Shown piece after piece: positions 1 through 6,820 of a DNA stretch of 18,186 nt. The first letter of the stretch is position 1, and each line of letters starts with the position of its first letter. The position numbers were made by a program, and so were the translations under genes. This DNA comes from Cellulomonas sp. (GTDB lineage Bacteria > Actinomycetota > Actinomycetes > Actinomycetales > Cellulomonadaceae). The notes under the pieces are model-generated. The model saw only the letters and a program-made list of their open reading frames with translations. It ran no database searches and was not told where the DNA came from. The stretch covers positions 12,480-30,665 of the forward strand of contig JAPSIJ010000003.1 of NCBI GenBank assembly GCA_031178805.1. The letters are read 5' to 3'.

Positions 1-1
1 G

Positions 2-886
2 GCGTGGACCTCGTCGCTGGACGAGCGGGCGTACACCGCGGCCGTCGACGACGTGCGCGCCGCGGTGCGGGAGGGGACGGTCTACCAGGCGAACCTCTGC
101 CGGGTGCTGTCCGCCCCGCTGCCGGCGCGCGGCGGGCGGGAGCCGGACGCCCGCGCGCTGGGGGCGGCGCTGGCGGCGGGCAACCCGGCGCCGTTCGCCG
201 GCGGGGTGCACGTGCCGGCCGGGGGAGCGCTGCCGGGCGGGGCGCCGCTGCCGGGGGTGTGGGTGGTGACGGCGTCGCCGGAGCTGTTCCTGCGGGTGGA
301 GGACGGCTGGGTGACGTCGGCGCCGATCAAGGGCACGGCGCCGGCGGCGGACGGCCTGTCCGCGAAGGACCGGGCGGAGAACGTGATGATCACGGACCTG
401 GTGCGCAACGACCTGCAGCGGGTGTGCGAGCCGGGCACGGTGGAGGTCACCACGCTGCTGGGCGTCGAGGCGCACCCCGGGCTGGTGCACCTGGTGTCGA
501 CGGTCCGCGGCCGGCTGGCGGCGGACGTGCGGGACGGCGCGGACCTGTGGGCGCGGCTGCTGGCGGCGACCTACCCGCCGGGCTCGGTGTCCGGGGCGCC
601 GAAGTCGTCCGCGCTGGACCTGATCGCCCGGCTGGAGCCGGTGCCCCGCGGGCCGTACTGCGGCGCGGTCGGCTGGGCGGACGTCGCGCCGGACGGCGGC
701 GTGCGCGCCGAGCTCGCGGTCGGCATCCGGACGTTCGCCTGGGCGGACGGGGTGCTGCGGTTCGGCACGGGCGCGGGCATCACCTGGGGCAGCGACCCGG
801 CGGCGGAGTGGCGGGAGACCGAGCTGAAGGCGGCGCGCCTGGTGGCCCTGGCCTCGGGGGAGCCGGTGGGAGACTGGCGCCCGTGA
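2..886 (+). CDS. pabB: Aminodeoxychorismate synthase component I, C-terminal part (5' end outside window)
   Basis: This enzyme converts chorismate to 4-amino-4-deoxychorismate, using ammonia from a glutamine amidotransferase partner, for p-aminobenzoate and folate synthesis in the cytoplasm. The reading frame is open from the first bases, so the N-terminal part lies outside; 294 codons and the stop are present. The chorismate-binding domain is clear: a PIKGT motif at nt 323-337 (the lysine is typical of PabB, where TrpE usually has PIAGT), then AENVMITDLVRNDLQRV, a VHLVSTV segment, GSVSGAPK and a GPYCGAVGW stretch, ending in the usual ETELKA-type helix. It overlaps the next gene, an aminotransferase class IV lyase, by four bases, which supports PabB over TrpE or a salicylate/isochorismate enzyme. 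TrpE remains the main alternative family. Confidence 0.9.
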   Translation, partial: AWTSSLDERAYTAAVDDVRAAVREGTVYQANLCRVLSAPLPARGGREPDARALGAALAAGNPAPFAGGVHVPAGGALPGGAPLPGVWVVTASPELFLRVEDGWVTSAPIKGTAPAADGLSAKDRAENVMITDLVRNDLQRVCEPGTVEVTTLLGVEAHPGLVHLVSTVRGRLAADVRDGADLWARLLAATYPPGSVSGAPKSSALDLIARLEPVPRGPYCGAVGWADVAPDGGVRAELAVGIRTFAWADGVLRFGTGAGITWGSDPAAEWRETELKAARLVALASGEPVGDWRP

Positions 887-1737
887 CGGACGTCGTGTGG
901 GCCGCGGGCCGGCTGCGGGAGCCCGCCGAGCCGGTGGTGTCCGCCCTGGACCCCGGGCTGACGACCGGGCTGGGCGTGTTCGAGACGTGCCGGGTGCGCG
1001 CCGGCCGGGCGTTCGCCCTGACCCGGCACCTGGAGCGCCTCGCGGGCTCGCTGGCGGCCCTGGGGCTGCCCGCCGTGGACCCGGACGAGGTGCGGGCGGC
1101 CGTCGCCGCCGTGCTCGCCGCGTCGCCGCCGGGGACGGGCCGGCTGCGGATCACGGTCACCCCGGGCGCCCCCGACGCGCCGACGACGACGGGGGCGCCC
1201 GGCGCGCGACCCGTGCTGGTCGTCACCGCGGGCCCGGCGCCCGTGCGCGGCCCGGCGCACGCCGTCCGGGTGCCGTGGGTCCGCAACGAGCGGTCGCCGG
1301 TCGCCGGGCACAAGGCGACGTCCTACGCCGCCGACGTGCTGGCGCTGCGCGCCGCGACCCGCGCGGGCGGGAACGAGGCGCTGCTGGCCAACACCCGGGG
1401 CGAGCTGTGCGAGGGGACGGGGTCGAACGTGCTCGTCGAGCGGGACGGCGTGCTGCTGACCCCGCCGCTGGCCTCCGGCTGCCTGCCGGGCGTCACCCGC
1501 GCCCTGCTGCTGGCGTGGGCGGCCGAGGACGGGCTGCCGGTGCGCGAGGAGCCGCTGCCGTGGGCGGTGCTGGACGAGGTCGCCCGCGGGTCCGCGCACC
1601 TGGGCCTGACGGGCTCGCTGCGGGACGTCGCGCCGGTGCACCTGCTGGACGGCGCGCCGGTGCGCCCCGGCCCGCTCACCGAGCGGGCGGCGGCGCTGTT
1701 CCGGGCGCGCGCGGACGCCGACCCCGACCCGGCGTAG
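883..1737 (+). CDS. pabC: Aminodeoxychorismate lyase (aminotransferase class IV)
   Basis: This PLP enzyme probably splits 4-amino-4-deoxychorismate into p-aminobenzoate and pyruvate, the step after PabB. The protein has 284 residues, usual for fold-type IV enzymes. The motif GHKATSYAADVLALR carries the likely PLP lysine K144, and LCEGTGSNVLV holds the family glutamate E177 and the S-N pair that contacts the cofactor phosphate region. The start is GTG at 883, inside the pabB stop (GTGA overlap), so translation is probably coupled. The closest alternatives are branched-chain or D-amino-acid aminotransferases of the same fold; the pabB neighbour favours the lyase. The gene ends nine bases from the convergent SsgA-like gene, with no obvious terminator between them. 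Confidence 0.87.
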   Translation: MTDVVWAAGRLREPAEPVVSALDPGLTTGLGVFETCRVRAGRAFALTRHLERLAGSLAALGLPAVDPDEVRAAVAAVLAASPPGTGRLRITVTPGAPDAPTTTGAPGARPVLVVTAGPAPVRGPAHAVRVPWVRNERSPVAGHKATSYAADVLALRAATRAGGNEALLANTRGELCEGTGSNVLVERDGVLLTPPLASGCLPGVTRALLLAWAAEDGLPVREEPLPWAVLDEVARGSAHLGLTGSLRDVAPVHLLDGAPVRPGPLTERAAALFRARADADPDPA

Positions 1738-1746
1738 GGGCCGGGA

Positions 1747-2175
1747 TCAGGCCGTCAGCAGGGCGGCGATGAGGGCGGCGATCTCGCCCTCCATGCGGTC
1801 GCTCTCCGTGCCGAGCGCGACGAGCTGCTCGGTCGCGGTGAGGAACCGCTCCAGGGGCTCGGACGGCGAGGCGAGCAGCGCGCTGCCCTCGATGCCGGTG
1901 AGCGAGATCAGGGTGAACAGCGGGTCCTCGTCCCGCCACACCTGGACGTCCCCGGAGCCGGCCGGCGCCTCGGCGTCGGCGAGCATGCCCTGGAGCAGCA
2001 GCTCGCGGCCGAGCAGCCACACGGAGGTCGACTGGGGGCTGGTGAACACGGCACGGACCGTGTAGGGGTCGGTCACGCGGTACGACAGCTCCGCGGTGAC
2101 CGGCAGGACGCTGGCATCGGAGCTGATGAGCTGCATGGCGACGGACTCGACGACGTCGTACGAGCGCTGGGCCAC
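1747..2175 (-). CDS. SsgA-family sporulation/cell-division regulator
   Basis: SsgA-like proteins are small, actinobacteria-specific proteins that control septum placement and cell-wall remodelling; in Streptomyces, SsgA and SsgB help position FtsZ. This 142-residue protein has the family pattern: LISSDASVLPVTAELSYRV, then DPYTVRAVFTSPQ, VWLLGRELLLQGML, a GSGDVQVWR core and a leucine-rich C-terminal helix. I chose GTG at 2175 (minus strand) because a strong AAGGAGG lies at 2187-2181, five bases ahead; an upstream ATG at 2199 would place that ribosome site inside the gene. It stands alone on the minus strand between pabC and a tRNA gene. Which SsgA-like subfamily it belongs to cannot be told by eye; a single SsgB-like copy is plausible. 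Confidence 0.88.
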   Translation of the reverse strand: MAQRSYDVVESVAMQLISSDASVLPVTAELSYRVTDPYTVRAVFTSPQSTSVWLLGRELLLQGMLADAEAPAGSGDVQVWRDEDPLFTLISLTGIEGSALLASPSEPLERFLTATEQLVALGTESDRMEGEIAALIAALLTA

Positions 2176-2279
2176 CGCATCCTCCTTCACACACGTCACG
2201 CAAGAGGACCATCATGACAGCAGCGGCGCCAGGTGCGGAGGTCCCGTCCGGACTTTCACCCGGTAGGACCCCTCAGCCC

Positions 2280-2313
2280 GACGCCGCGGCGTCCGACCCG
2301 GGGTGCCGGCACC
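2280..2313. repeat. Two perfect palindromes in the ssgA-like/tRNA gap
   Basis: GACGCCGCGGCGTC at 2280-2293 is a perfect 14-bp palindrome and GGTGCCGGCACC at 2302-2313 a perfect 12-bp one, eight bases apart. They lie about 105-140 bases upstream of the divergent ssgA-like start and 50-80 bases before the tRNA promoter. They could be protein-binding sites or hairpins in an ssgA-like leader, but palindromes are common in such GC-rich sequence. The rest of the 2176-2362 gap shows no gene I can support. Confidence 0.35.
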
Positions 2314-2362
2314 GGCCGGTCCCCGCTGGTGGCGCGGCACGACGGGCCCGGCGGGGGTCGGT

Positions 2363-2391
2363 TTCGACTTCGCGCCGCGGTCGGGTAATGT
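2363..2391 (+). promoter_or_regulatory. Promoter of the tRNA-Val gene
   Basis: A -10 element TAATGT (2386-2391) fits the actinobacterial TAnnnT form. The -35 can be read as TTCGAC at 2363-2368 with a 17-nt spacer, or as TCGACT one base further with 16 nt. The expected start near 2397-2399 lies just before the mature tRNA 5' end at 2403. Confidence 0.6.
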
Positions 2392-2402
2392 TCTCTCCCG
2401 CC

Positions 2403-2474
2403 GGGCGATTGGCGCAGTGGTAGCGCGCTTCGTTCACACCGAAGAGGTCACTGGTTCGAACCCAGTATCGCCCA
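2403..2474 (+). tRNA. tRNA-Val (anticodon CAC)
   Basis: The 72-nt cloverleaf is complete. The acceptor stem GGGCGAT pairs with ATCGCCC, and the D stem is GCGC/GCGC. The anticodon stem CTTCG/CGAAG encloses loop TTCACAC, giving anticodon CAC, which reads the valine codon GUG. The T stem ACTGG/CCAGT encloses TTCGAAC, and the discriminator base is A at 2474. The following bases are CCC, so the 3' CCA is not encoded and must be added after transcription. It is a single-gene unit with its own promoter and terminator. GUG is a very frequent valine codon in this GC-rich genome. Confidence 0.96.
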
Positions 2475-2480
2475 CCCGGC

Positions 2481-2516
2481 ACGAAGGCCCCCGTCCCGCC
2501 GGACGGGGGCCTTCGT
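2481..2516 (+). terminator. Hairpin terminator after tRNA-Val
   Basis: An exact 16-bp stem (arms 2481-2496 and 2501-2516) closes a 4-base CGCC loop, seven bases after the tRNA. The stem contains CCCCC/GGGGG. There is no T-run, which is common for actinobacterial terminators. Its position between the tRNA and the thrS promoter supports a terminator role. Confidence 0.8.
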
Positions 2517-2570
2517 CGTGCCGCGGCGGGGTCCGGGCGAGGCGCGGCCGGCCGGGGGTGGACCGGTCGG

Positions 2571-2576
2571 TAGCAT
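2571..2576 (+). promoter_or_regulatory. Likely -10 element of the thrS unit
   Basis: TAGCAT fits the TAnnnT -10 form and sits after the tRNA terminator and 52 bases before the thrS start, implying a leader of about 45 nt. No good -35 is visible. A short CCGCGC/GCGCGG hairpin lies in the leader ahead of the GAGGA ribosome site. I see no T-box features. Confidence 0.4.
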
Positions 2577-2627
2577 CGTCGGCGGACCCCGCGCGCGAGG
2601 CGCGGGCCGACCCGAGGAGACCCCGCA

Positions 2628-4643
2628 GTGTCCGAGCTCATCACCCTCACCGTCGACGGCACCAGCACCACGGCCGAGGCGGGGACGACGGGCACGGACC
2701 TGTTCTCCGCGCGCCGGGACGTCGTGGTGGTCCGCGTCGACGGCGAGCTGCGGGACCTGTCCCGCCCGCTGCCGGACGGCGCCGTGGTCGAGGCCGTCAC
2801 GATCGACTCGCCGGACGGCCTGGCGGTGCTGCGGCACTCCGCGGCGCACGTGCTCGCGCAGGCGGTGCAGGAGGTCAACCCGAAGGCGAGGCTGGGCATC
2901 GGCCCGCCGGTGACCGACGGCTTCTACTACGACTTCGACGTCGAGACCCCGTTCACCCCCGAGGACCTCAAGGCCCTCGAGAAGGTGATGTCGCGGATCG
3001 TCAAGGAGAACCAGACGTTCCGCCGCGTCGAGGTCTCCGACGACCAGGCGCGCGAGCTCGCGGCCGACGAGCCGTACAAGCTCGAGCTGATCGGCCTGAA
3101 GTCGACCGCGGACACCGCGGGCGAGGGCGCGTCCGTGGAGGTCGGCGCCGGCGGCCTGACCTACTACCAGAACGTGCGCGGCGCGGGCCGGGAGTCCGAG
3201 ACCGTCGTCTGGCAGGACCTGTGCCGCGGCCCGCACGTGCCCAGCACCAAGGTGCTCGGCAACGGCTTCCAGCTGACCCGCTCGGCGGCCGCGTACTGGC
3301 GCGGCTCGGAGAAGAACCCGCAGCTGCAGCGCGTCTACGGCACCGCGTGGCCGACCAAGGACGAGCTCAAGGCGTACCTGGACCGGATCGCCGAGGCCGA
3401 GCGCCGCGACCACCGCCGGCTGGGCACCGAGCTCGACCTGTTCTCCTTCCCGGACGAGATCGGCTCGGGCCTGGCGGTGTTCCACCCCAAGGGCGGCATC
3501 GTCCGGATGGAGATGGAGGAGTACTCGCGGCGCAAGCACGTCGAGGCGGGCTACTCGTTCGTCAACTCCCCGCACATCACCAAGCAGCAGCTGTTCGAGA
3601 TCTCCGGGCACCTCGACTGGTACGCGGACGGCATGTACCCGCCCATGCAGCTGGACGAGGAGCGGGACGCCGAGGGCAACGTCAAGCGCGCGGGGCAGAA
3701 CTACTACCTCAAGCCGATGAACTGCCCGATGCACAACCTGATCTTCGACGCCCGGGGGCGGTCGTACCGCGAGCTGCCGCTGCGGCTGTTCGAGTTCGGC
3801 ACGGTGTACCGGTACGAGAAGTCCGGCGTGGTGCACGGCCTGACCCGCGCCCGCGGCTTCACGCAGGACGACGCGCACATCTACTGCACCCGCGAGCAGA
3901 TGAAGGACGAGCTGACCAGCCTGCTCACCTTCGTCCTGGACCTGCTCAAGGACTACGGCCTGGACGACTTCTACCTGGAGCTGTCCACCCGGAACCCCGA
4001 GAAGTCGGTGGGCGAGGACGCGGCCTGGGAGGAGGCGACCGAGACGCTCCGGCAGGTCGCCACCGAGTCCGGCCTCGAGCTGGTCCCGGACCCGGGCGGC
4101 GCCGCGTTCTACGGCCCGAAGATCTCCGTGCAGGCGAAGGACGCCATCGGCCGCACCTGGCAGATGTCGACCATCCAGCTGGACTTCAACCTGCCCGAGC
4201 GGTTCGACCTGGAGTACACCGCCGCCGACGGCACCCGGCAGCGCCCGGTGATGATCCACCGCGCGCTGTTCGGCTCGATCGAGCGGTTCTTCGCCGTGCT
4301 CACCGAGCACTACGCGGGCGCGTTCCCGGCCTGGCTCGCGCCGGTGCAGGTGCTCGCGGTCCCGGTGGCCGAGCCGTTCGAGCCCTACCTGGACGACGTG
4401 GTCGCGCAGCTGCGCGCCCAGGGGATCCGCGCCGAGCTCGACCGGTCCACCGACCGGTTCGGCAAGAAGATCCGCAACGCCAGCACGCAGAAGATCCCGT
4501 TCGTGCTCATCGCCGGCGGCGAGGACGCGGAGGCCGGGGCGGTGTCGTTCCGGTACCGCGACGGCCGGCAGGAGAACGGCGTCCCGGTGGCCGAGGCGGT
4601 GCAGCGCGTCGTGGCCGCGGTGCGCGAGCACGCGCAGGTCTGA
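2628..4643 (+). CDS. thrS: Threonine--tRNA ligase
   Basis: This enzyme charges tRNA-Thr with threonine and edits mis-charged serine. The 671-residue protein has the full bacterial layout. A TGS domain spans about residues 1-61. The editing domain has H70-S-A-A-H74 and C199/H203. The class II catalytic core (about 260-560) carries the zinc ligands C366 (NCPMH), H417 and H544, motif 2 around YRYEKSG (397) and motif 3 around HRALFGSIERF. The anticodon-binding domain is about 570-665. The start is GTG at 2628 with GAGGA at 2614-2618. The HIT-family gene begins two bases after its stop, so thrS opens a transcription unit that runs into inositol-lipid genes, an arrangement conserved in actinobacteria. 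No key residue is missing. Confidence 0.98.
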   Translation: MSELITLTVDGTSTTAEAGTTGTDLFSARRDVVVVRVDGELRDLSRPLPDGAVVEAVTIDSPDGLAVLRHSAAHVLAQAVQEVNPKARLGIGPPVTDGFYYDFDVETPFTPEDLKALEKVMSRIVKENQTFRRVEVSDDQARELAADEPYKLELIGLKSTADTAGEGASVEVGAGGLTYYQNVRGAGRESETVVWQDLCRGPHVPSTKVLGNGFQLTRSAAAYWRGSEKNPQLQRVYGTAWPTKDELKAYLDRIAEAERRDHRRLGTELDLFSFPDEIGSGLAVFHPKGGIVRMEMEEYSRRKHVEAGYSFVNSPHITKQQLFEISGHLDWYADGMYPPMQLDEERDAEGNVKRAGQNYYLKPMNCPMHNLIFDARGRSYRELPLRLFEFGTVYRYEKSGVVHGLTRARGFTQDDAHIYCTREQMKDELTSLLTFVLDLLKDYGLDDFYLELSTRNPEKSVGEDAAWEEATETLRQVATESGLELVPDPGGAAFYGPKISVQAKDAIGRTWQMSTIQLDFNLPERFDLEYTAADGTRQRPVMIHRALFGSIERFFAVLTEHYAGAFPAWLAPVQVLAVPVAEPFEPYLDDVVAQLRAQGIRAELDRSTDRFGKKIRNASTQKIPFVLIAGGEDAEAGAVSFRYRDGRQENGVPVAEAVQRVVAAVREHAQV

Positions 4644-4645
4644 CG

Positions 4646-5224
4646 GTGGCGACCGAGGACGGGGCGGACCTCGCGGGCGTCCCCGACGGCTTCGGCCGCC
4701 TGTGGACCCCGCACCGGATGGCGTACATCGGCGGCGAGAACAAGCCGAGCGGCTCCGGCGCGGGGGAGGGCTGCCCGTTCTGCCGCGTCCCCGGGCTGTC
4801 CGACGAGGACGGCCTGGTCGTGGCGCGCGGGGCGGTGGCCTACGTGGTGCTCAACCTGTACCCGTACAACGGCGGCCACCTGCTGGTGGTGCCGTACCGG
4901 CACGTCGCCGACTACACCGACCTGACCGAGGACGAGGTCGCGGAGGTCGCGGCGCTCACCCGCACCGCGATGCGCGTGCTGCGCGAGGTCAGCGGGCCGG
5001 ACGGGTTCAACCTGGGGATGAACCAGGGCGCCGTGGCCGGCGCGGGCATCGCGGCGCACCTGCACCAGCACGTGGTGCCGCGCTGGTCCGGTGACAGCAA
5101 CTTCCTGCCGATCGTCGGGCGCACCCGGGCGCTGCCCGAGCTGCTGCACGACACGCGCGCCCGGCTCGCCGCGGCCTGGCCCCCGGGCCCGGCCGGCGCG
5201 CCCGCCGACCACCAGAAGGGATGA
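4646..5224 (+). CDS. HIT-family protein, probable Ap4A phosphorylase
   Basis: Histidine-triad proteins hydrolyse or transfer nucleotidyl groups. The mycobacterial protein at the same place (Rv2613c) is a diadenosine tetraphosphate phosphorylase, which splits Ap4A with phosphate. This 192-residue protein has the triad HLHQHVVPRW (H138, H140, H142, with H140 as the expected nucleophile), the preceding FNLGMNQG segment, and the family tail WSGDSNFLPIVG. A CPFC pair (C43, C46) may bind zinc with nearby histidines, as in other HIT proteins. The GTG start follows the thrS stop by two bases. Ap4A is a by-product of aminoacyl-tRNA synthetases, so the neighbourhood makes sense, but the substrate here is inferred from the relative. 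Confidence 0.9.
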   Translation: MATEDGADLAGVPDGFGRLWTPHRMAYIGGENKPSGSGAGEGCPFCRVPGLSDEDGLVVARGAVAYVVLNLYPYNGGHLLVVPYRHVADYTDLTEDEVAEVAALTRTAMRVLREVSGPDGFNLGMNQGAVAGAGIAAHLHQHVVPRWSGDSNFLPIVGRTRALPELLHDTRARLAAAWPPGPAGAPADHQKG

Positions 5225-5231
5225 CCGGCAC

Positions 5232-5840
5232 GTGCTGAACGGACTCCGAGGGGCCATGACCCGGCTCTTCACGCCCGTCGCCGACGCGCTCCTCAAGCGG
5301 GGCGTCTCGCCGGACGCGGTGACCATCACCGGCACGGTGGCCGTCGTCGCCGCGGCGCTCTGGCTGTACCCCACGGGGCACTTCCTGGCGGCGAGCCTGG
5401 TGATCGGCTTCTTCGTGCTCACGGACAGCCTGGACGGCGTCATGGCGCGCCGCTCCGGGCGGTCCGGGCCGTGGGGCGCCTTCCTGGACTCGACGCTGGA
5501 CCGGTTCGGCGACGCCGCGATCTTCGGCGGCCTCGTGCTCTGGTTCGCCGGCGACGGGGACTCGGCGTGGGGCCTGGGCGCCGCGCTGGCCTGCCTGGTG
5601 CTCGGCTCGGTGGTGCCCTACGCCCGGGCGCGCGCCGAGGGCCTCGGGATGACGGCGCAGGTCGGCATCGCGGAGCGCGCGGACCGGCTGGCCGTGGTGC
5701 TGGTGGCCACGGCGCTGGTCGGGGTCGGCGTGCCGCAGACGGTGCTCGTCGTGGTGCTCGCCCTGCTGGCGGTCGCCTCGCTGGTGACCGTCGTGCAGCG
5801 GATGGCGACCGTCCGGCGGCAGGCGGTGGGTCGCGCGTGA
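5232..5840 (+). CDS. pgsA: Phosphatidylinositol phosphate synthase (CDP-alcohol phosphotransferase)
   Basis: This membrane enzyme joins CDP-diacylglycerol and inositol 1-phosphate to give phosphatidylinositol phosphate, the first step to PI and PI-mannosides. The 202-residue protein has several hydrophobic helices and the complete family signature: D65, D68-G69, A72-R73, then eight residues, G82, D86 and D90 (DSLDGVMAR...GAFLDSTLD). I took GTG at 5232, because the encoded LNGLRGAMTRLFTPVADALLKRG matches the N-terminal helix of actinobacterial homologues; AGAAGGG at 5214-5220 is a rather distant ribosome site. ATG at 5256 is the alternative. The next two genes act on PI-derived lipids, which argues for the PI-type enzyme over phosphatidylglycerophosphate synthase. 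It overlaps patA by four bases. Confidence 0.92.
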   Translation: MLNGLRGAMTRLFTPVADALLKRGVSPDAVTITGTVAVVAAALWLYPTGHFLAASLVIGFFVLTDSLDGVMARRSGRSGPWGAFLDSTLDRFGDAAIFGGLVLWFAGDGDSAWGLGAALACLVLGSVVPYARARAEGLGMTAQVGIAERADRLAVVLVATALVGVGVPQTVLVVVLALLAVASLVTVVQRMATVRRQAVGRA

Positions 5841-6820
5841 GCCCCCGCCCGCCCCGCGTGGACGTCGCGCGGCTGTACGCCCTCGCCTGGCGCGTGGTGG
5901 GCCGCGTGCCCGACCCGGTCGTGCGCGGCCTGTTCCGCCTGGTGGCGGACGTGACCTGGCTCCGCCACGGCGCGGGGGTCCGCCAGCTCGAGGCGAACCT
6001 GCGCCGGGTGCGCCCGCACGCCCGCCCGGAGGAGCTGCGCCGGCTCAGCCTGCTGGGGATGCGCTCGTACATGCGCTACTTCGGCGAGGCGTTCGCGCTG
6101 GTCGGCGTCTCGGAGGACCAGCTCGCCGCGCGCGTGCGGCTGGTCGGCGGGGACCGGGTGGTCGCCCAGCTCGCCGAGGGGCGCTCGCTCGTCATGGCCC
6201 TCGGCCACCTGGGCAACTGGGACCTCGCCGGGGCGTGGGCGACCAAGCACCTCGGCCCGACGACCACCGTCGCGGAGCGGCTGAAGCCCGAGGCGCTGTT
6301 CCAGGAGTTCCTCCGGTTCCGGCAGTCGCTGGGCCTGGAGATCATCCCGCTGTCCGGCGGGGGCGGCGGGGTGTTCCGCGAGCTGGTGCGCGCCGCCCGG
6401 CGGCCGACCGCCACGCTGATCCCGCTGCTCGCCGACCGGGACCTCACGGCCCGCGGCGTCGAGGTGGACCTGCTGGGCGAGCGCGCCCGCGTGGCCGCCG
6501 GCCCCGCCGCGCTGGCCGTGGCCACGGGGGCGCCGCTGTGCGCCGCGACGATCACCTACGAGCGGCTGCACGGCGACCGCCGCCGGGCCGCCGGCACGCC
6601 GTGGGGCGTCGTCATCGAGTTCGGCCGGGTGCTGACCGCGCCGGAGGACGTGCCGCGCAGCGAGCGCGTGGCCGCGCTCACCCAGGCCTGGGTGGACGAG
6701 CTGGGTGCCGGCATCGCCCGCGCCCCGCAGGACTGGCACATGCTGCAGAAGGTGTTCGTCGCGGACCTCGACCCCGAGCGGTACGCGCGCACGCTGGCCG
6801 CCGAGCGGGCCGCCTCGTGA
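5837..6820 (+). CDS. Phosphatidylinositol mannoside acyltransferase (PatA-like)
   Basis: This membrane-associated enzyme should transfer an acyl chain from acyl-CoA to the mannose of PIM1 or PIM2. It belongs to the LpxL/HtrB (lauroyl acyltransferase) family. The 327-residue protein has the H-x4-D motif GHLGNWD (H124, D129), which is the catalytic pair in mycobacterial PatA, and a conserved LIPLLADRDLTARGVEVDL block whose E209 may match the third functional acidic residue. The N-terminal half is rich in arginine and amphipathic helices, as expected for an interfacial enzyme. The GTG start lies in the pgsA stop (GTGA overlap) and its own stop overlaps pimA the same way, so synthase, acyltransferase and mannosyltransferase are probably made together. 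Confidence 0.92.
   Translation: MSPRPPRVDVARLYALAWRVVGRVPDPVVRGLFRLVADVTWLRHGAGVRQLEANLRRVRPHARPEELRRLSLLGMRSYMRYFGEAFALVGVSEDQLAARVRLVGGDRVVAQLAEGRSLVMALGHLGNWDLAGAWATKHLGPTTTVAERLKPEALFQEFLRFRQSLGLEIIPLSGGGGGVFRELVRAARRPTATLIPLLADRDLTARGVEVDLLGERARVAAGPAALAVATGAPLCAATITYERLHGDRRRAAGTPWGVVIEFGRVLTAPEDVPRSERVAALTQAWVDELGAGIARAPQDWHMLQKVFVADLDPERYARTLAAERAAS

Noticed and set aside
4..882. The long open frame upstream of and in frame with pabC
   Set aside because: It overlaps pabB in another frame and gives only Gly/Ala/Arg-rich sequence; class IV homology begins at the GTG at 883.
2214..2423. A 69-codon plus-strand frame between the ssgA-like gene and the tRNA
   Set aside because: It runs into the tRNA gene, has no ribosome site and has random Pro/Ala/Arg composition.
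2520..2627. A T-box leader before thrS
   Set aside because: The gap is too short and lacks the T-box consensus and a specifier stem; only a -10-like element and a small hairpin are visible.
2448..4631. A 727-codon open frame on the minus strand opposite thrS
   Set aside because: It is antisense to a fully conserved thrS, rich in Arg/His/Leu/Val and without any known domain. Long antisense frames are an artefact of high third-position GC.
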